A DNA stretch of 64,000 nucleotides from JADJYF01 sp965278995. Its GTDB lineage: Bacteria; Pseudomonadota; Gammaproteobacteria; Ga0077536. Location of the stretch: assembly GCA_965278995.1 (NCBI GenBank), contig OZ257136.1, positions 5,208,001 to 5,272,000 of the forward strand. The letters run 5' to 3'. Below, one piece after another: positions 34,480-44,249 of this stretch (positions within the stretch are counted from its first letter, which is position 1; the number at the start of each line of letters is the position of its first letter). Made by a program: the position numbers and the translations under genes. The notes beneath the pieces are model-generated. The model made no database searches. It saw only the letters and a list, made by a program, of their open reading frames with translations, and had not been told where the DNA came from.

Positions 34480-35301
34480 TCAAATATCCCGCAACAGTTC
34501 GTTGATGCCGACTTTGGCCCGTGTCTTCGCGTCCACCCGTTTCACGATCACGGCACAGTAAAGACTGTGGCTGCCGTCGGTTGCCGGCAGATTGCCGGAT
34601 ACGACGACTGAGCCTGGCGGAACAAAACCGTGGCTGACCATACCTGATTCGCGATCGTAAATCTTGGTGCTCTGCCCGATGTAGACGCCCATCGAGATCA
34701 CCGACCCGGCCCCGACAATGACACCTTCGACGATTTCCGACCGTGCGCCGATGAAGCAGTTGTCTTCGATAATTGTCGGCGCGGCCTGCAGTGGTTCGAG
34801 CACGCCGCCAATGCCGACGCCGCCGGACAGATGCACGTTCTTGCCGATCTGCGCGCAGGAACCGACAGTCGCCCACGTATCGACCATCGTCCCTGAGTCG
34901 ACGTACGCGCCGATGTTGACGTAACTCGGCATCAAGATGACGCCCGGCGCAATGAACGAGCCGCGCCGCACGGTTGCCGGCGGCACGATACGGGCGCCGA
35001 TGCGTTCGAATTCTGCCGCTTCCATGCCATCGAACTTGACCGCCACTTTGTCGTAGAAATTGCTGTGGCCGCCGGGCATGACCCGGTTGCTCGACAGCTT
35101 GAATGACAGCAGCACCGCTTTCTTGGTCCATTCGTTGACGCGCCAGCCGTCTGCGCCCGGTTCAGCGACCCGCAGCGTGCCGGCATCGAGTTGCGCCAGA
35201 CAGTCGTCGACTGCGGCACGTATCGCTGGACTCGCACTACGCGCGTCGAATTCGTCGCGGCGCGCGAAGGCGTCGTTGATTACCTGCTCGAGTTCGTTCA
35301 T
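34480..35301 (-). CDS. dapD: Tetrahydrodipicolinate N-succinyltransferase
   Basis: Diaminopimelate pathway, succinylase branch. 273 residues: left-handed beta-helix with hexapeptide pattern (GVILMPSYVNIGAYVDSGTM, VDTWATVGSCAQIGKNVHLS, GGVGIGGVLEPLQAAPTIIE, DNCFIGARSEIVEGVIVGAG), typical of DapD. E. coli DapD has 274. Its stop faces glmM. It follows dapC at 42 bp, so both acyl-transfer and amination steps are co-transcribed; dapB is 12 kb away. Confidence 0.97.
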   Translation of the reverse strand: MNELEQVINDAFARRDEFDARSASPAIRAAVDDCLAQLDAGTLRVAEPGADGWRVNEWTKKAVLLSFKLSSNRVMPGGHSNFYDKVAVKFDGMEAAEFERIGARIVPPATVRRGSFIAPGVILMPSYVNIGAYVDSGTMVDTWATVGSCAQIGKNVHLSGGVGIGGVLEPLQAAPTIIEDNCFIGARSEIVEGVIVGAGSVISMGVYIGQSTKIYDRESGMVSHGFVPPGSVVVSGNLPATDGSHSLYCAVIVKRVDAKTRAKVGINELLRDI

Positions 35302-35343
35302 TGATCGATCCTTGTTTATCTGGCCTTATCTTTCGGGCTTGGA

Positions 35344-36555
35344 TCAGCGGGCCTGAATCTTTCGGCTCAGGACATTGCGAATACGCTGTGCGGCCTCGAT
35401 GCATTCTTCTTCGCCGGCAACGAGCGCCAGCCGCAGGCGACCCTGGCCTGGATTGCCATCTGCGGTGGTGCGAGCCAGAAAGCTTCCCGGCAAAGTCAGC
35501 ACGCCTGCTTCGCCGAGCAGACGTTCGCAGACACCGACATCGTCGCCGCCGACTTCCGGCCACAGATAGAAGCCACCGGCCGGCTGTTCAAGTGTGACGA
35601 CTTCCGCCAGTAACGGAATAACGCGCTCGAACTTGCGCCGATAGCGCGCGCGATTCTCGACCACGTGGGTCTCGTCGCGCCAGGCTGCGATGCTCGCGTG
35701 CTGGACATGCTGCGGCATCGCGCCGCCCTGGTAGGTGCGATAGCGATAGAACTCATGCATGACATCCCTGTCGCCAGCTATGAAGCCGGAGCGCAATCCC
35801 GGCGCGTTCGATCGCTTCGACAGACTGTGCATGACCAGGCAACGCGAGAAATCGCCTCGCCCATTCCGCGAACACCAATCGAGCAGACCGAGAGGTGGCG
35901 CCTGCTCGTCGAAATACAGTTCGCTGTAGCATTCGTCGGCGACGACCAGAAAATCATGGCGGTCGGCCAGAACGAGAAGCTTGCGATAGTCCTCGGCGTC
36001 GAGCACGGTTCCGGATGGATTGCCGGGCGAGCACACGTAGACCAGCGCCATTTTGTCCCAGGTCGCCGCTGGCACGCGATCGAAGTCCGGACGAAAACCG
36101 CGGCTGGCAGGGCACGGCAGGTAGAACGGCTCCCCGCCCGACAGCAGCGCCGCACCTTCGTAGATCTGGTAGAACGGATTCGGCATCCCGACCAGATTTT
36201 TGCGCGAAGACGCCGCGACGACACACTGCGCGATGGCGAACAGTGCTTCTCGCGTGCCATTGACCGGCAGAATGTGTTGTTCGATATCGAGTTGTTCAGC
36301 CGCGAGTCCGAACCGACGCGTCGCCCAGTCGGCGATCGCCTGGCGCAATTCCGGCAGGCCGCGAGTTGCCGGGTAACGCGCGGTGCCGGCAAGCGCCGCA
36401 ACCAGCGCAGTTGTGATCGCCGGCGGCGTCGCATGTTGCGGTTCGCCGATAGACAGATTGATCAGCGCGCTATCGCCAGTCATTGCGACCCGCGCACGCA
36501 GGTCGGCCAGTCGCTCGAACGGATACGGTTTCAGATCGCGCAAACCAGGGTTCAT
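35344..36555 (-). CDS. dapC: Succinyldiaminopimelate transaminase
   Basis: PLP-dependent class I/II aminotransferase that makes N-succinyl-LL-diaminopimelate. 403 residues: MNPGLRDLKPYPFERLADLR at the start (a DapC mark), LPVNGTREALFAIAQ, ALVYVCSPGNPSGTVL, DECYSELYFD, and the PLP lysine in MHSLSKRSNAPGLRSGF. It is followed by dapD on the same strand, which fixes the function over other aminotransferases. Divergent from leuB with 110 bp between. Confidence 0.93.
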   Translation of the reverse strand: MNPGLRDLKPYPFERLADLRARVAMTGDSALINLSIGEPQHATPPAITTALVAALAGTARYPATRGLPELRQAIADWATRRFGLAAEQLDIEQHILPVNGTREALFAIAQCVVAASSRKNLVGMPNPFYQIYEGAALLSGGEPFYLPCPASRGFRPDFDRVPAATWDKMALVYVCSPGNPSGTVLDAEDYRKLLVLADRHDFLVVADECYSELYFDEQAPPLGLLDWCSRNGRGDFSRCLVMHSLSKRSNAPGLRSGFIAGDRDVMHEFYRYRTYQGGAMPQHVQHASIAAWRDETHVVENRARYRRKFERVIPLLAEVVTLEQPAGGFYLWPEVGGDDVGVCERLLGEAGVLTLPGSFLARTTADGNPGQGRLRLALVAGEEECIEAAQRIRNVLSRKIQAR

Positions 36556-36665
36556 GGGCTTGAGCCGGCGCTGCCAGGAAGCGCGGCAGTATAGCCGAAA
36601 GGTACTAAGCAGATGGCCTTTACTGTATCCTTGCCCCCCTTTTTTTACGCACCGGGACGAGTCGC

Positions 36666-37742
36666 ATGACGCACAAGATTCTGCTGTTGGCGGGCGATGG
36701 TATCGGGCCCGAAATCATCGGCGCCACGGAGCGGCTGTTACAGGCGCTGGTGTCTCGTTTCGGTCTCGCACTGGAGTTCGAGCGCGCTCTGATGGGTGGT
36801 TGCGCGATCGATGCGCACGGCACCGCGCTGCCCGAGGAAACCTTGAATCTGGCGCGGGCTGCCGACGCAATCCTGCTTGGTGCCGTGGGCGGTCCGAAAT
36901 GGGACAAGGTGGAACGGTCGATCCGCCCTGAAAGAGGCCTGTTACGCCTGCGCTCGGCGCTCGATTTGTTCTGTAATCTGCGCCCCGCGGTGTTGTTTCC
37001 GGCGCTGGCCGATGCGTCGACTTTAAAGCCCGAAGTCGTCTCCGGACTCGACTTGATGATCATTCGTGAACTGACCGGTGGCATTTATTTCGGCGAGCCG
37101 CGCGGTATCGAAGTCATGCCGGATGGCCGGCGCCGCGGCTTCAACACATTGGTCTATCGAGAAGACGAGATCGAACGCATCGCCCGGCAAGGTTTCGAGA
37201 TCGCGCGCAAGCGTTCGCGTCGGCTGTGTTCGGTCGACAAGGCGAATGTGCTCGAAGTGACCGAGCTATGGCGCGACATCGTGCAGGCGATGTCGGCTGA
37301 ATATCCGGATGTCGAGCTGTCGCATATCTATGTCGACAACGCGGCGATGCAGCTTGTGCGTGCGCCCAAGCAATTCGATGTGATGGTGACGACGAACATG
37401 TTCGGCGACATTTTGTCTGACCTGGCCTCGATGTTGACCGGTTCCATCGGCATGTTGCCGTCCGCTTCGTTGAATGCGGAGAACAAAGGCCTGTTCGAAC
37501 CGATACATGGCTCCGCGCCGGATATTGCCGGGCGCAACGTCGCCAACCCGCTGGCAACCATTCTGTCGGCGGCAATGATGCTGCGCTATACGCTCGGCGA
37601 GACAGCGCAGGCCGAAAGAATCGAAGCGGCAGTCGAACGTGTGCTGGCCGCCGGATTGCGTACGGCCGACATTGCCAGCGGCGCGCCAGGCAGCATCGGA
37701 ACGCGTGAAATGGCCGATGCGGTCATCGCCGCGCTTGAATGA
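36666..37742 (+). CDS. leuB: 3-isopropylmalate dehydrogenase
   Basis: Third step of leucine synthesis. 358 residues: KILLLAGDGIGPEIIGATER, AVGGPKWDKVERSIRPERGL, LRLRSALDLFCNLRPA, and VDNAAMQLVRAPKQFDVMVT with the metal Asp, then FEPIHGSAPDIAGRNVANPL. All catalytic residues appear present. leuC/leuD are not in the window. It is followed by asd at 25 bp. Confidence 0.97.
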   Translation: MTHKILLLAGDGIGPEIIGATERLLQALVSRFGLALEFERALMGGCAIDAHGTALPEETLNLARAADAILLGAVGGPKWDKVERSIRPERGLLRLRSALDLFCNLRPAVLFPALADASTLKPEVVSGLDLMIIRELTGGIYFGEPRGIEVMPDGRRRGFNTLVYREDEIERIARQGFEIARKRSRRLCSVDKANVLEVTELWRDIVQAMSAEYPDVELSHIYVDNAAMQLVRAPKQFDVMVTTNMFGDILSDLASMLTGSIGMLPSASLNAENKGLFEPIHGSAPDIAGRNVANPLATILSAAMMLRYTLGETAQAERIEAAVERVLAAGLRTADIASGAPGSIGTREMADAVIAALE

Positions 37743-37767
37743 ACGCAGGATTTGCAAGGCTCTCATC

Positions 37768-38790
37768 ATGAATAGAAAGTTTAATGTCGCTGTGGTCGGT
37801 GCGACCGGCGCGGTCGGCGAATCCATGCTCGCCATCCTGAGCGAGCGCGGGTTTCCGGTTGGCAATGTGCATGCTGTCGCCAGCGCGCGTTCGAGCGGGA
37901 CGCGGGTCGCTTTCGGCGATCGCTGGCTGGTCGTCGAGCCGCTCGATGCGTTCGATTTCAGCAAGGTCGATATCGGGCTGTTCTCGCCGGGTGCTTCGGT
38001 GTCGAAGATCCACGCACCGCGCGCCGCTGCGGCCGGCTGTGTGGTCATCGACAACACTTCCCAGTTCCGTTACGACGACGACATTCCGCTCATCGTGCCC
38101 GAAGTCAATCCACAAGCCCTCGCGAGCTATGCCCACCGGAACATCGTCGCCAACCCAAATTGCTCGACGATTCAGCTGCTCGTCGCGTTGAAGCCGATCT
38201 ATGACGCGGTCGGTATCGAACGCATCAATGTCGCGACGTATCAGGCTGTCTCCGGCACCGGCAAGGACGCTATCGAGGAACTGGCGAGCCAGACGGCAGC
38301 GTTGTTGAGCGGTCGGGAAGCCCCCCGCAACGTTTATCCAAAGCAGATTGCTTTCAACTGCTTACCCCACATCGACGTGTTCCAGGACAACGGTTACACC
38401 AAAGAAGAAATGAAGATCGTGTGGGAGACGCGCAAGATCATGGGCGATGAAGGCATTGCCGTGAATGCAACCTGCGTGCGGGTGCCGGTGTTCTATGGCC
38501 ATTCCGAGGCTGTTCATATCGAAACCCGCGACAAAATCAGCGCGGCAGATGTACGTCGCCTGCTCGAGGCCGCGCCGGGTGTAACGGTGATGGACAGCCA
38601 CGAAGACGGCGGCTATCCGACCGCTGTCACCGAGGCCGCCAATCACGATCCGGTCTACGTCGGGCGCATCCGCGAGGATATTTCCCACCCGCGCGGGATC
38701 AACCTGTGGGTCGTCTCGGACAACGTTCGCAAGGGCGCAGCGCTTAACAGCATTCAAATTGCGGAGCTGTTGGTAAAAAGCTATTTATAA
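37768..38790 (+). CDS. asd: Aspartate-semialdehyde dehydrogenase
   Basis: NADPH-dependent reduction of aspartyl phosphate, shared by the lysine/DAP, threonine and methionine routes. From the ATG at 37768, 340 residues: VAVVGATGAVGESMLAILSE, the nucleophile in IVANPNCSTIQLLVALKP (Cys of NCST), and HIDVFQDNGYTKEEMKI. leuB-asd-fimV is a familiar Pseudomonas-type order. The last codons contain the -35 box of the fimV promoter. Confidence 0.97.
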   Translation: MNRKFNVAVVGATGAVGESMLAILSERGFPVGNVHAVASARSSGTRVAFGDRWLVVEPLDAFDFSKVDIGLFSPGASVSKIHAPRAAAAGCVVIDNTSQFRYDDDIPLIVPEVNPQALASYAHRNIVANPNCSTIQLLVALKPIYDAVGIERINVATYQAVSGTGKDAIEELASQTAALLSGREAPRNVYPKQIAFNCLPHIDVFQDNGYTKEEMKIVWETRKIMGDEGIAVNATCVRVPVFYGHSEAVHIETRDKISAADVRRLLEAAPGVTVMDSHEDGGYPTAVTEAANHDPVYVGRIREDISHPRGINLWVVSDNVRKGAALNSIQIAELLVKSYL

Positions 38791-38798
38791 GCTATAGT
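38770..38798 (+). promoter_or_regulatory. Sigma-70 promoter for fimV
   Basis: TTGGTA (38770-38775), exactly 17 bp, then TATAGT (38793-38798): good matches to TTGACA and TATAAT at ideal spacing. The -35 box overlaps the end of asd and the -10 box follows its TAA. It would give fimV a leader of about 120 nt. Confidence 0.7.
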
Positions 38799-38927
38799 TA
38801 CTCACTAATTGTAAAGAATATTCGAAGGTTTGGGGCCAGCCCGCCCCGGGGAGACGGAAAGCGTTGTGCCCGGGCCGCTGCCTGGATGCTGTTCTATCGT
38901 GCGCAAACCGATGAAGGAATGACGTCA

Positions 38928-41900
38928 ATGCTACGGAATCGAGCCGTCGCCCTGATACTCTGCTGGCTGGCGAGCCCCCTTGCTTATTGCCTGGGACTCG
39001 GGCCCCTGGAGGCCAGTTCCGGTCTGAATGAGCCGTTCAAAGGCCGCATCCAGATCCTGGGCGCGAAGGCCGAGGATTTCGACACCTTGACTGTCGGTCT
39101 GGCGGGCGAGGAGCAGTTCGACCGTGCCGGTATCGAGCGCCATCCGGCCCTGTTCCAGCTTCGCTTCACGCTCGACGACTCGAGTCCGGGTAAGGATTAC
39201 ATTGCCATTTCGTCGCGCGATCCGGTGCGCGAACCATTCCTGAATTTCCTGCTTGAGATGAACTGGCCGAATGGCCGGTTGATGCGTGAATACACGGTGC
39301 TGCTCGATCCGCCGCTGTACGATCCGCAGCGTCATGCGCCGGCACCGAGAGCCGCCGCGCCAGCGGTTTCTGCGCGCTCGCCATACCCTGTGCCCGCAGC
39401 TGCACCCAGCAGCGTCGCCGCGCGTCCGGCCAGCGTTGCTTCTGCCCCAGCGCCGGTCAGCCGGTTGACAGCCGGCCAGGAAATCGGCCCGGTGCAGGCC
39501 AACGATACTTTGTGGTCCATCGCCACCGCCTACCGCCCGGATGCGTCAGTCTCGGTCCAGCAGATGATGCTCGCGCTGCTGCGCGCGAACCCCGATGCCT
39601 TCAGCGAAGGCAACATCAACATGATGCGACGCGGCGCCGTGCTGCGGGTGCCGGATGCGGCGACCCTGAACGCTGTCGAGGCCAACGAGGCCTATGCCGA
39701 GGTCCGTCGCCAGCATCAGGTATGGGAAGAATACCGTCAGCAAATCGGCTCGGCGCCAGCGCCACAACCGATGGGCGCGGCACCGCCGCCGGAAACTGCA
39801 GAAGCATCTACTGCGACGCCGGCGACAGAGCGCGCGGCCGACGCACGATTGGAACTGGTTGCGCCCGGCGGCACGGAAGGCGGCGGTAAGCCCGGCGGTG
39901 CGGCGGCAAGCGGCAGCGGGAGCGGCGAACTTGCCAGCGAAGCGGCCGACAGCAAGGCGCAGGAAGCAACCGATCTGCAGGACAAACTGAAAGAAGCCGA
40001 AGAAATCATCGATCTCCTGCAACGGCAGGTGAATATCAAGGACGAAGAACTGGCGGCGCTGCAGGCGCGGCTGGCCGAACTCGGCGTGGACACTGCGGCA
40101 CCGGCCGCGGGGACCGCTACGACGGCTGAAACCGCGACACCTGCCGACGCTACGCCGGCCGCGGAGACGCCCGCCACCGAGACACCAGCCGCTGCTGATG
40201 AGACCCCGGTCGCGGAAGAAAGCGCCAGTCCGGCCGACGAGACGCTGACGGAAACGCCCGCGGCAGCGGACGTTCCGGCAACCGACGAGACCGTCGCGGA
40301 CGAGAGTGTCGATGACGCCGAGATTGATGAATCCGCGGCGTCGGCCGAAGCCGAGGCACCGCCAGACGCAGCCACCGACAGTGACGAAATCGACGTCGAC
40401 AACGGCGCGACCAGCAGCGTTCCGGCCGACGCGCCGGGCTTCCCGGCCAATCTGGTCCCGGCCGCTATTGCGGCACTCGTTCCCGGTGGCGCGCTGACCG
40501 TACTCGGTATCGTTCTTGCCCTGCTGGTGCTCGGCCTGTTTGTGGTCGTTGCGCAATTCCTGATCAAATCGCGTGGCGAGGACGGCACACCGATCGTCAA
40601 GCCGATAGCCAAGACGCCGCCTCGCGCGCCTGCCGCCGACGAGGTCACGCAGACCTCGCCGACGGCTGTTGGCGATTCCGAAGCCATTACCCAGTTCGGC
40701 GTCGACACCGTTACCGAGGTGCCCGCGTTCGACCCGCTGGCAACGGTCGAAGCGACGGCCGACGCCACCACGCAAGTCGGCGGTATGCCGTCGGCAGAGC
40801 AGGGCGACCCGCTCGAAGAAGTGAATGTCTACCTGGCCTACGAGCGCTTCGATCAAGCCGAAGAACTCGTCAAACGGGTCATCGGCCAGTATCCGGGGCG
40901 CCACGATTACAAACTACGTCTGCTCGAGGTGTATTACTCGTCGAACGATCGACCCGCCTACGAGGCAGCCGCGCGCGATCTGCTCGATGCCGTCGGCGAG
41001 AGTGACCCGCTGTGGAGCAGCGCCGTCGCCATGTGGGCGGAAATGTCGCCTGAGCGCGCGCTGTTTGCCGAAGGCGCGATTGCCGATGTCGCTCCGGCCC
41101 AGGACAGCGCCAAAGCGTTCGTCGATATTACCGGCGATACGGATGACGAGCCGGGTGAATCGACCCTGGCGCATGCGCCAGGCGGACACGATCGCGAATC
41201 CGAGACCGAACTCGACTTCAATCTCGGCGACGCCAGCCAGGGTGGCGGCGATATTCTCGATCTGACGTCGACTGCAGACGGCAGCGATATCTTCGATCTG
41301 ACCAAGTCATCGGCCGACAGCGCAGATACCGACAGCGACGTCTTCGACATCACCGTAGGCGACACCGACAGCGTTCTCGACATTTCCGGCGGCGGTTCCG
41401 CGGCAGACAGCGCGGTGCTCGATTTGACTGACGACGATGGCGGACTGCTCGATATAACAGGCGGCGATGACATCTTAGACATCACCGGCCTGGAAAATCA
41501 GGTCGCGAGCGGCGTTGATCTGCTCGACGTGACCAAGACAGGCGATATCTCGAGTTTCGAAGATCACGACTTGCTCAACGTCACCTCGCCGGGCCTGCGC
41601 GCGGTCGAGCCAACTGAGGCGAGTATTCATGGCTCGGACACCAGTGAATTGACCGCCTTCGAGGTTGCCGAACTTGGGCATGCAACGGGACTCGATTTCG
41701 ACATCAGCGACACCGTCGCACCCGTCTTCGGCGCCGATGACAGCAGCGACGATGACGAAGACGTCATTCTTGATATTACCAGCGGCGGCATGGGCACCGA
41801 CGAGGACGTGCTCGATTTCGATATCGGCGGGCTCGATGTGGCCGGTGCCGGTACAACGACCGCGGTCGATCCCGATCAAGTTGCGACAATAACGCTCGAT

Positions 41901-42638
41901 GCTCCTGCAACAGGCGGCACGCTGGGCGGTGACCTCGACTTGGATCTCGAGCTGGAGGACGAAACAGGCTCCGGCAGCGATCTCGATTTCGATATAACCA
42001 TGGGCTCCGAAGATCTCGACCTCGGTCTTGGCCTTGGTGATTCCGAGAAAGACGACGCGCTCGAGATCAGCCTCGGCCCGGTAGTCGAGTCGCCAGTCGG
42101 CGAACTTTCCCTGCAAGGCTCCGCGCTGGATGACCTGGTGCAGGATAGCGCAGCGGAAGCAAACGGCGACGACTTCGATTTTTCGCTCGATGGCACGACA
42201 GAAATGGACGGCATCGCAGCCGACGAGACGATCGACATGGCGTCCGTGGTCGCCAGCAATCGCGAGATTCTTGATCTCGGCGACGATGCTTCGCTCGAGG
42301 ATCTGACGATCGAACTCGACAATGCACTCGGCGTGTCGGGACTCGATACGGTCGAACTCGACCTTGGTGACGATGAATTGCTGACGACTCTGTCGCTGGA
42401 CGTCGAGGGTGAAGACACGCTGATCGGCGCCGGTGACACCGTCGTCATGCCGCGTGTCGGCAGCAATAATCCAAACGATGATAACGACGACGCGGACACC
42501 AAGCTCAATCTGGCGAAAGCCTATATCGAACTCGGTGACACTGACGGCGCTCGTTCGATCCTTGAAGAAGTGGTGCGGGACGGCGCCGAGAGCCAGAAAG
42601 CCGAAGCGCGCGTGCTGCTCGGGCAACTCGGCGGCTGA
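38928..42638 (+). CDS. fimV: FimV-like peptidoglycan-binding polar protein
   Basis: FimV proteins bind peptidoglycan at the pole and organise type IV pilus assembly and cAMP signalling. From ATG 38928 (GAAGGA 9 bases upstream), 1236 residues: signal peptide, FimV N-terminal domain (LGLGPLEASSGLNEPFKG), LysM near 180-235 (GPVQANDTLWSIATAY), coiled coil near 345-385 (LQDKLKEAEEIIDLLQRQV), an Ala/Pro/Thr/Glu-rich linker, one membrane helix near 510-545, a TPR-like part, a long acidic region about 770-1170, and the terminal FimV motif (TKLNLAKAYIELGDTDGARS). The acidic region repeats [hydrophobic][L/F]D[I/L/V][T/S] many times. No pilus genes are in the window. Confidence 0.93.
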   Translation: MLRNRAVALILCWLASPLAYCLGLGPLEASSGLNEPFKGRIQILGAKAEDFDTLTVGLAGEEQFDRAGIERHPALFQLRFTLDDSSPGKDYIAISSRDPVREPFLNFLLEMNWPNGRLMREYTVLLDPPLYDPQRHAPAPRAAAPAVSARSPYPVPAAAPSSVAARPASVASAPAPVSRLTAGQEIGPVQANDTLWSIATAYRPDASVSVQQMMLALLRANPDAFSEGNINMMRRGAVLRVPDAATLNAVEANEAYAEVRRQHQVWEEYRQQIGSAPAPQPMGAAPPPETAEASTATPATERAADARLELVAPGGTEGGGKPGGAAASGSGSGELASEAADSKAQEATDLQDKLKEAEEIIDLLQRQVNIKDEELAALQARLAELGVDTAAPAAGTATTAETATPADATPAAETPATETPAAADETPVAEESASPADETLTETPAAADVPATDETVADESVDDAEIDESAASAEAEAPPDAATDSDEIDVDNGATSSVPADAPGFPANLVPAAIAALVPGGALTVLGIVLALLVLGLFVVVAQFLIKSRGEDGTPIVKPIAKTPPRAPAADEVTQTSPTAVGDSEAITQFGVDTVTEVPAFDPLATVEATADATTQVGGMPSAEQGDPLEEVNVYLAYERFDQAEELVKRVIGQYPGRHDYKLRLLEVYYSSNDRPAYEAAARDLLDAVGESDPLWSSAVAMWAEMSPERALFAEGAIADVAPAQDSAKAFVDITGDTDDEPGESTLAHAPGGHDRESETELDFNLGDASQGGGDILDLTSTADGSDIFDLTKSSADSADTDSDVFDITVGDTDSVLDISGGGSAADSAVLDLTDDDGGLLDITGGDDILDITGLENQVASGVDLLDVTKTGDISSFEDHDLLNVTSPGLRAVEPTEASIHGSDTSELTAFEVAELGHATGLDFDISDTVAPVFGADDSSDDDEDVILDITSGGMGTDEDVLDFDIGGLDVAGAGTTTAVDPDQVATITLDAPATGGTLGGDLDLDLELEDETGSGSDLDFDITMGSEDLDLGLGLGDSEKDDALEISLGPVVESPVGELSLQGSALDDLVQDSAAEANGDDFDFSLDGTTEMDGIAADETIDMASVVASNREILDLGDDASLEDLTIELDNALGVSGLDTVELDLGDDELLTTLSLDVEGEDTLIGAGDTVVMPRVGSNNPNDDNDDADTKLNLAKAYIELGDTDGARSILEEVVRDGAESQKAEARVLLGQLGG

Positions 42639-42728
42639 TCGCCTGCCGACGCATCCACCGGAGCTGGTGACGGCTCTGGTGTGGCCCTCGCAGCGTCGTC
42701 AGCAAGCGTAGGTGACGCGGAAGCCGGC

Positions 42729-43535
42729 ATGCGCTTTGTGTTAGGGATCGAGTACGACGGTTCAGCTTTCCACGGCTGGCAGCGTCAGCACCACGCCCGC
42801 AGCGTGCAGGCGGAAGTTGAACGTGCGCTCAGCCAGGTGGCGGCGCATCCAGTCATCGTGCACTGTGCCGGTCGCACTGACAGCGGCGTTCACGCCAGCT
42901 ACCAGGTCGCGCATTTTGATTCGCTTGCACGACGTTCGCCGCGCGCGTGGACTTTCGGCGCCAACGCGAATCTCCCGGCAGATGTCGCGGTGCGATGGGT
43001 ACTACCGATAGCCGATACTTTTCATGCGCGGTTCAGCGCGCGCAGTCGTGCCTACGAATACATCGTCTGCAACCGGCCAACCAGGCCGGGCCTGTGGCAT
43101 GGCCGGGTCACCTGGGAATGTCGGCCGCTCGACGCCAGCGCAATGGCTGAGGCCGCCCGCCATTGGCTGGGCGAGCATGATTTCTCATCGTTTCGCGCGC
43201 AGGGCTGCCAGTCGCGTCACCCGATACGTACCGTGCTGCGCTGTGACGTTATCGTTGAAGGAGATTTCATCACGCTGCAAGTCGAGGCCAATGCGTTTCT
43301 GCAACACATGGTGCGGAATTTCGCTGGTGTACTGCTGGAAATTGGCCGCGGCAAACGCCCACCGGAATGGGCTGCCGAACTGCTCGCTCAACGTTCGCGT
43401 GCGGCCGGCGGTGTGACCGCGCCGCCACACGGTCTGACTCTGGTCGCCGTGCGCTATCCGCCGGAATTCGCCTTACCGCTGCCGGATAGCGGGCAGATCC
43501 GGTACATCACTGCCAGCGGTGCATGGTCTGTGTGA
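42729..43535 (+). CDS. truA: tRNA pseudouridine38-40 synthase TruA
   Basis: Makes pseudouridine at positions 38-40 of the tRNA anticodon stem. 268 residues: MRFVLGIEYDGSAFHGWQRQ, SVQAEVERALSQV, catalytic Asp in HCAGRTDSGVHA, FHARFSARSRAYEYIV. The ATG at 42729 gives the standard start; an upstream in-frame codon adds 16 residues without likeness. It follows fimV, as in pseudomonads, and precedes the trp genes. Confidence 0.96.
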   Translation: MRFVLGIEYDGSAFHGWQRQHHARSVQAEVERALSQVAAHPVIVHCAGRTDSGVHASYQVAHFDSLARRSPRAWTFGANANLPADVAVRWVLPIADTFHARFSARSRAYEYIVCNRPTRPGLWHGRVTWECRPLDASAMAEAARHWLGEHDFSSFRAQGCQSRHPIRTVLRCDVIVEGDFITLQVEANAFLQHMVRNFAGVLLEIGRGKRPPEWAAELLAQRSRAAGGVTAPPHGLTLVAVRYPPEFALPLPDSGQIRYITASGAWSV

Positions 43536-43619
43536 CCTTTCGCCCTACCTGTCATCGTCCACAGGTGGGATAATCACGGGTTAAGCGTCGCCTGGCCGGT
43601 GACGACGGTCACCGGGAAG

Positions 43620-44249
43620 ATGGGCGTCAAAATCAAGTTTTGCGGGATCACAAGCGAGCAGGATGCGCGACACGCCGCCGCGCTCGGCGCGGACGCGCTC
43701 GGCTTCGTGTTCCATCCGCCGAGCCCGCGCTATATCGCGCCGGCCCGCGCCGCCGAGATCGTGCGCACGCTGCCGCCGTTCGTCAGTACGGTCGGGTTGT
43801 TCGTCAATGCGCCGTCTGGCCTGGTGAAACGTATTGTCGAAGACGTGGGTCTCGGCCTCGTGCAGTACCATGGCGATGAAACACCAGAGGATTGCCGGCA
43901 AGCACCTCGACCCTGGATCAAGGCGCTACGCGTGCGCCCTGAACTCGACCTCGCGGCGCTCGCTCTGAGCTATGTCGGTGCGAGCGCGCTGCTCTACGAT
44001 GCCTATGACGAGACGGTCTACGGTGGCAGCGGAAAAACGTTCGACTGGACGCGGCTCGGCGCCGGTGGCAGCGCCCCGGCCATTCTGGCCGGCGGATTGA
44101 CGCCGGCCAATGTCGGCCGCGCTATTCAGATGACCCGGCCGTATGCGGTCGATGTCAGCGGCGGCATCGAGAGCGCCAAGGGCGTGAAAGATCACGATAA
44201 GATGCAACGATTCATCGCAGAGGTAAGACGCATTGAATGCGAAGCCTGA
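43620..44249 (+). CDS. trpF: Phosphoribosylanthranilate isomerase
   Basis: Tryptophan pathway isomerase, a TIM barrel. About 209 residues: VKIKFCGITSEQDARHAAAL (catalytic Cys in KFCGI), LGFVFHPPSPRYI, VGLFVNAP, LVQYHGDE, and the phosphate loop ILAGGLTPANVGRAI with the catalytic Asp in AVDVSGGIE. I take the ATG at 43620; a GTG at 43599 would add seven residues and neither has an ideal ribosome binding site. It overlaps trpB by 17 bases. Confidence 0.94.
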   Translation: MGVKIKFCGITSEQDARHAAALGADALGFVFHPPSPRYIAPARAAEIVRTLPPFVSTVGLFVNAPSGLVKRIVEDVGLGLVQYHGDETPEDCRQAPRPWIKALRVRPELDLAALALSYVGASALLYDAYDETVYGGSGKTFDWTRLGAGGSAPAILAGGLTPANVGRAIQMTRPYAVDVSGGIESAKGVKDHDKMQRFIAEVRRIECEA

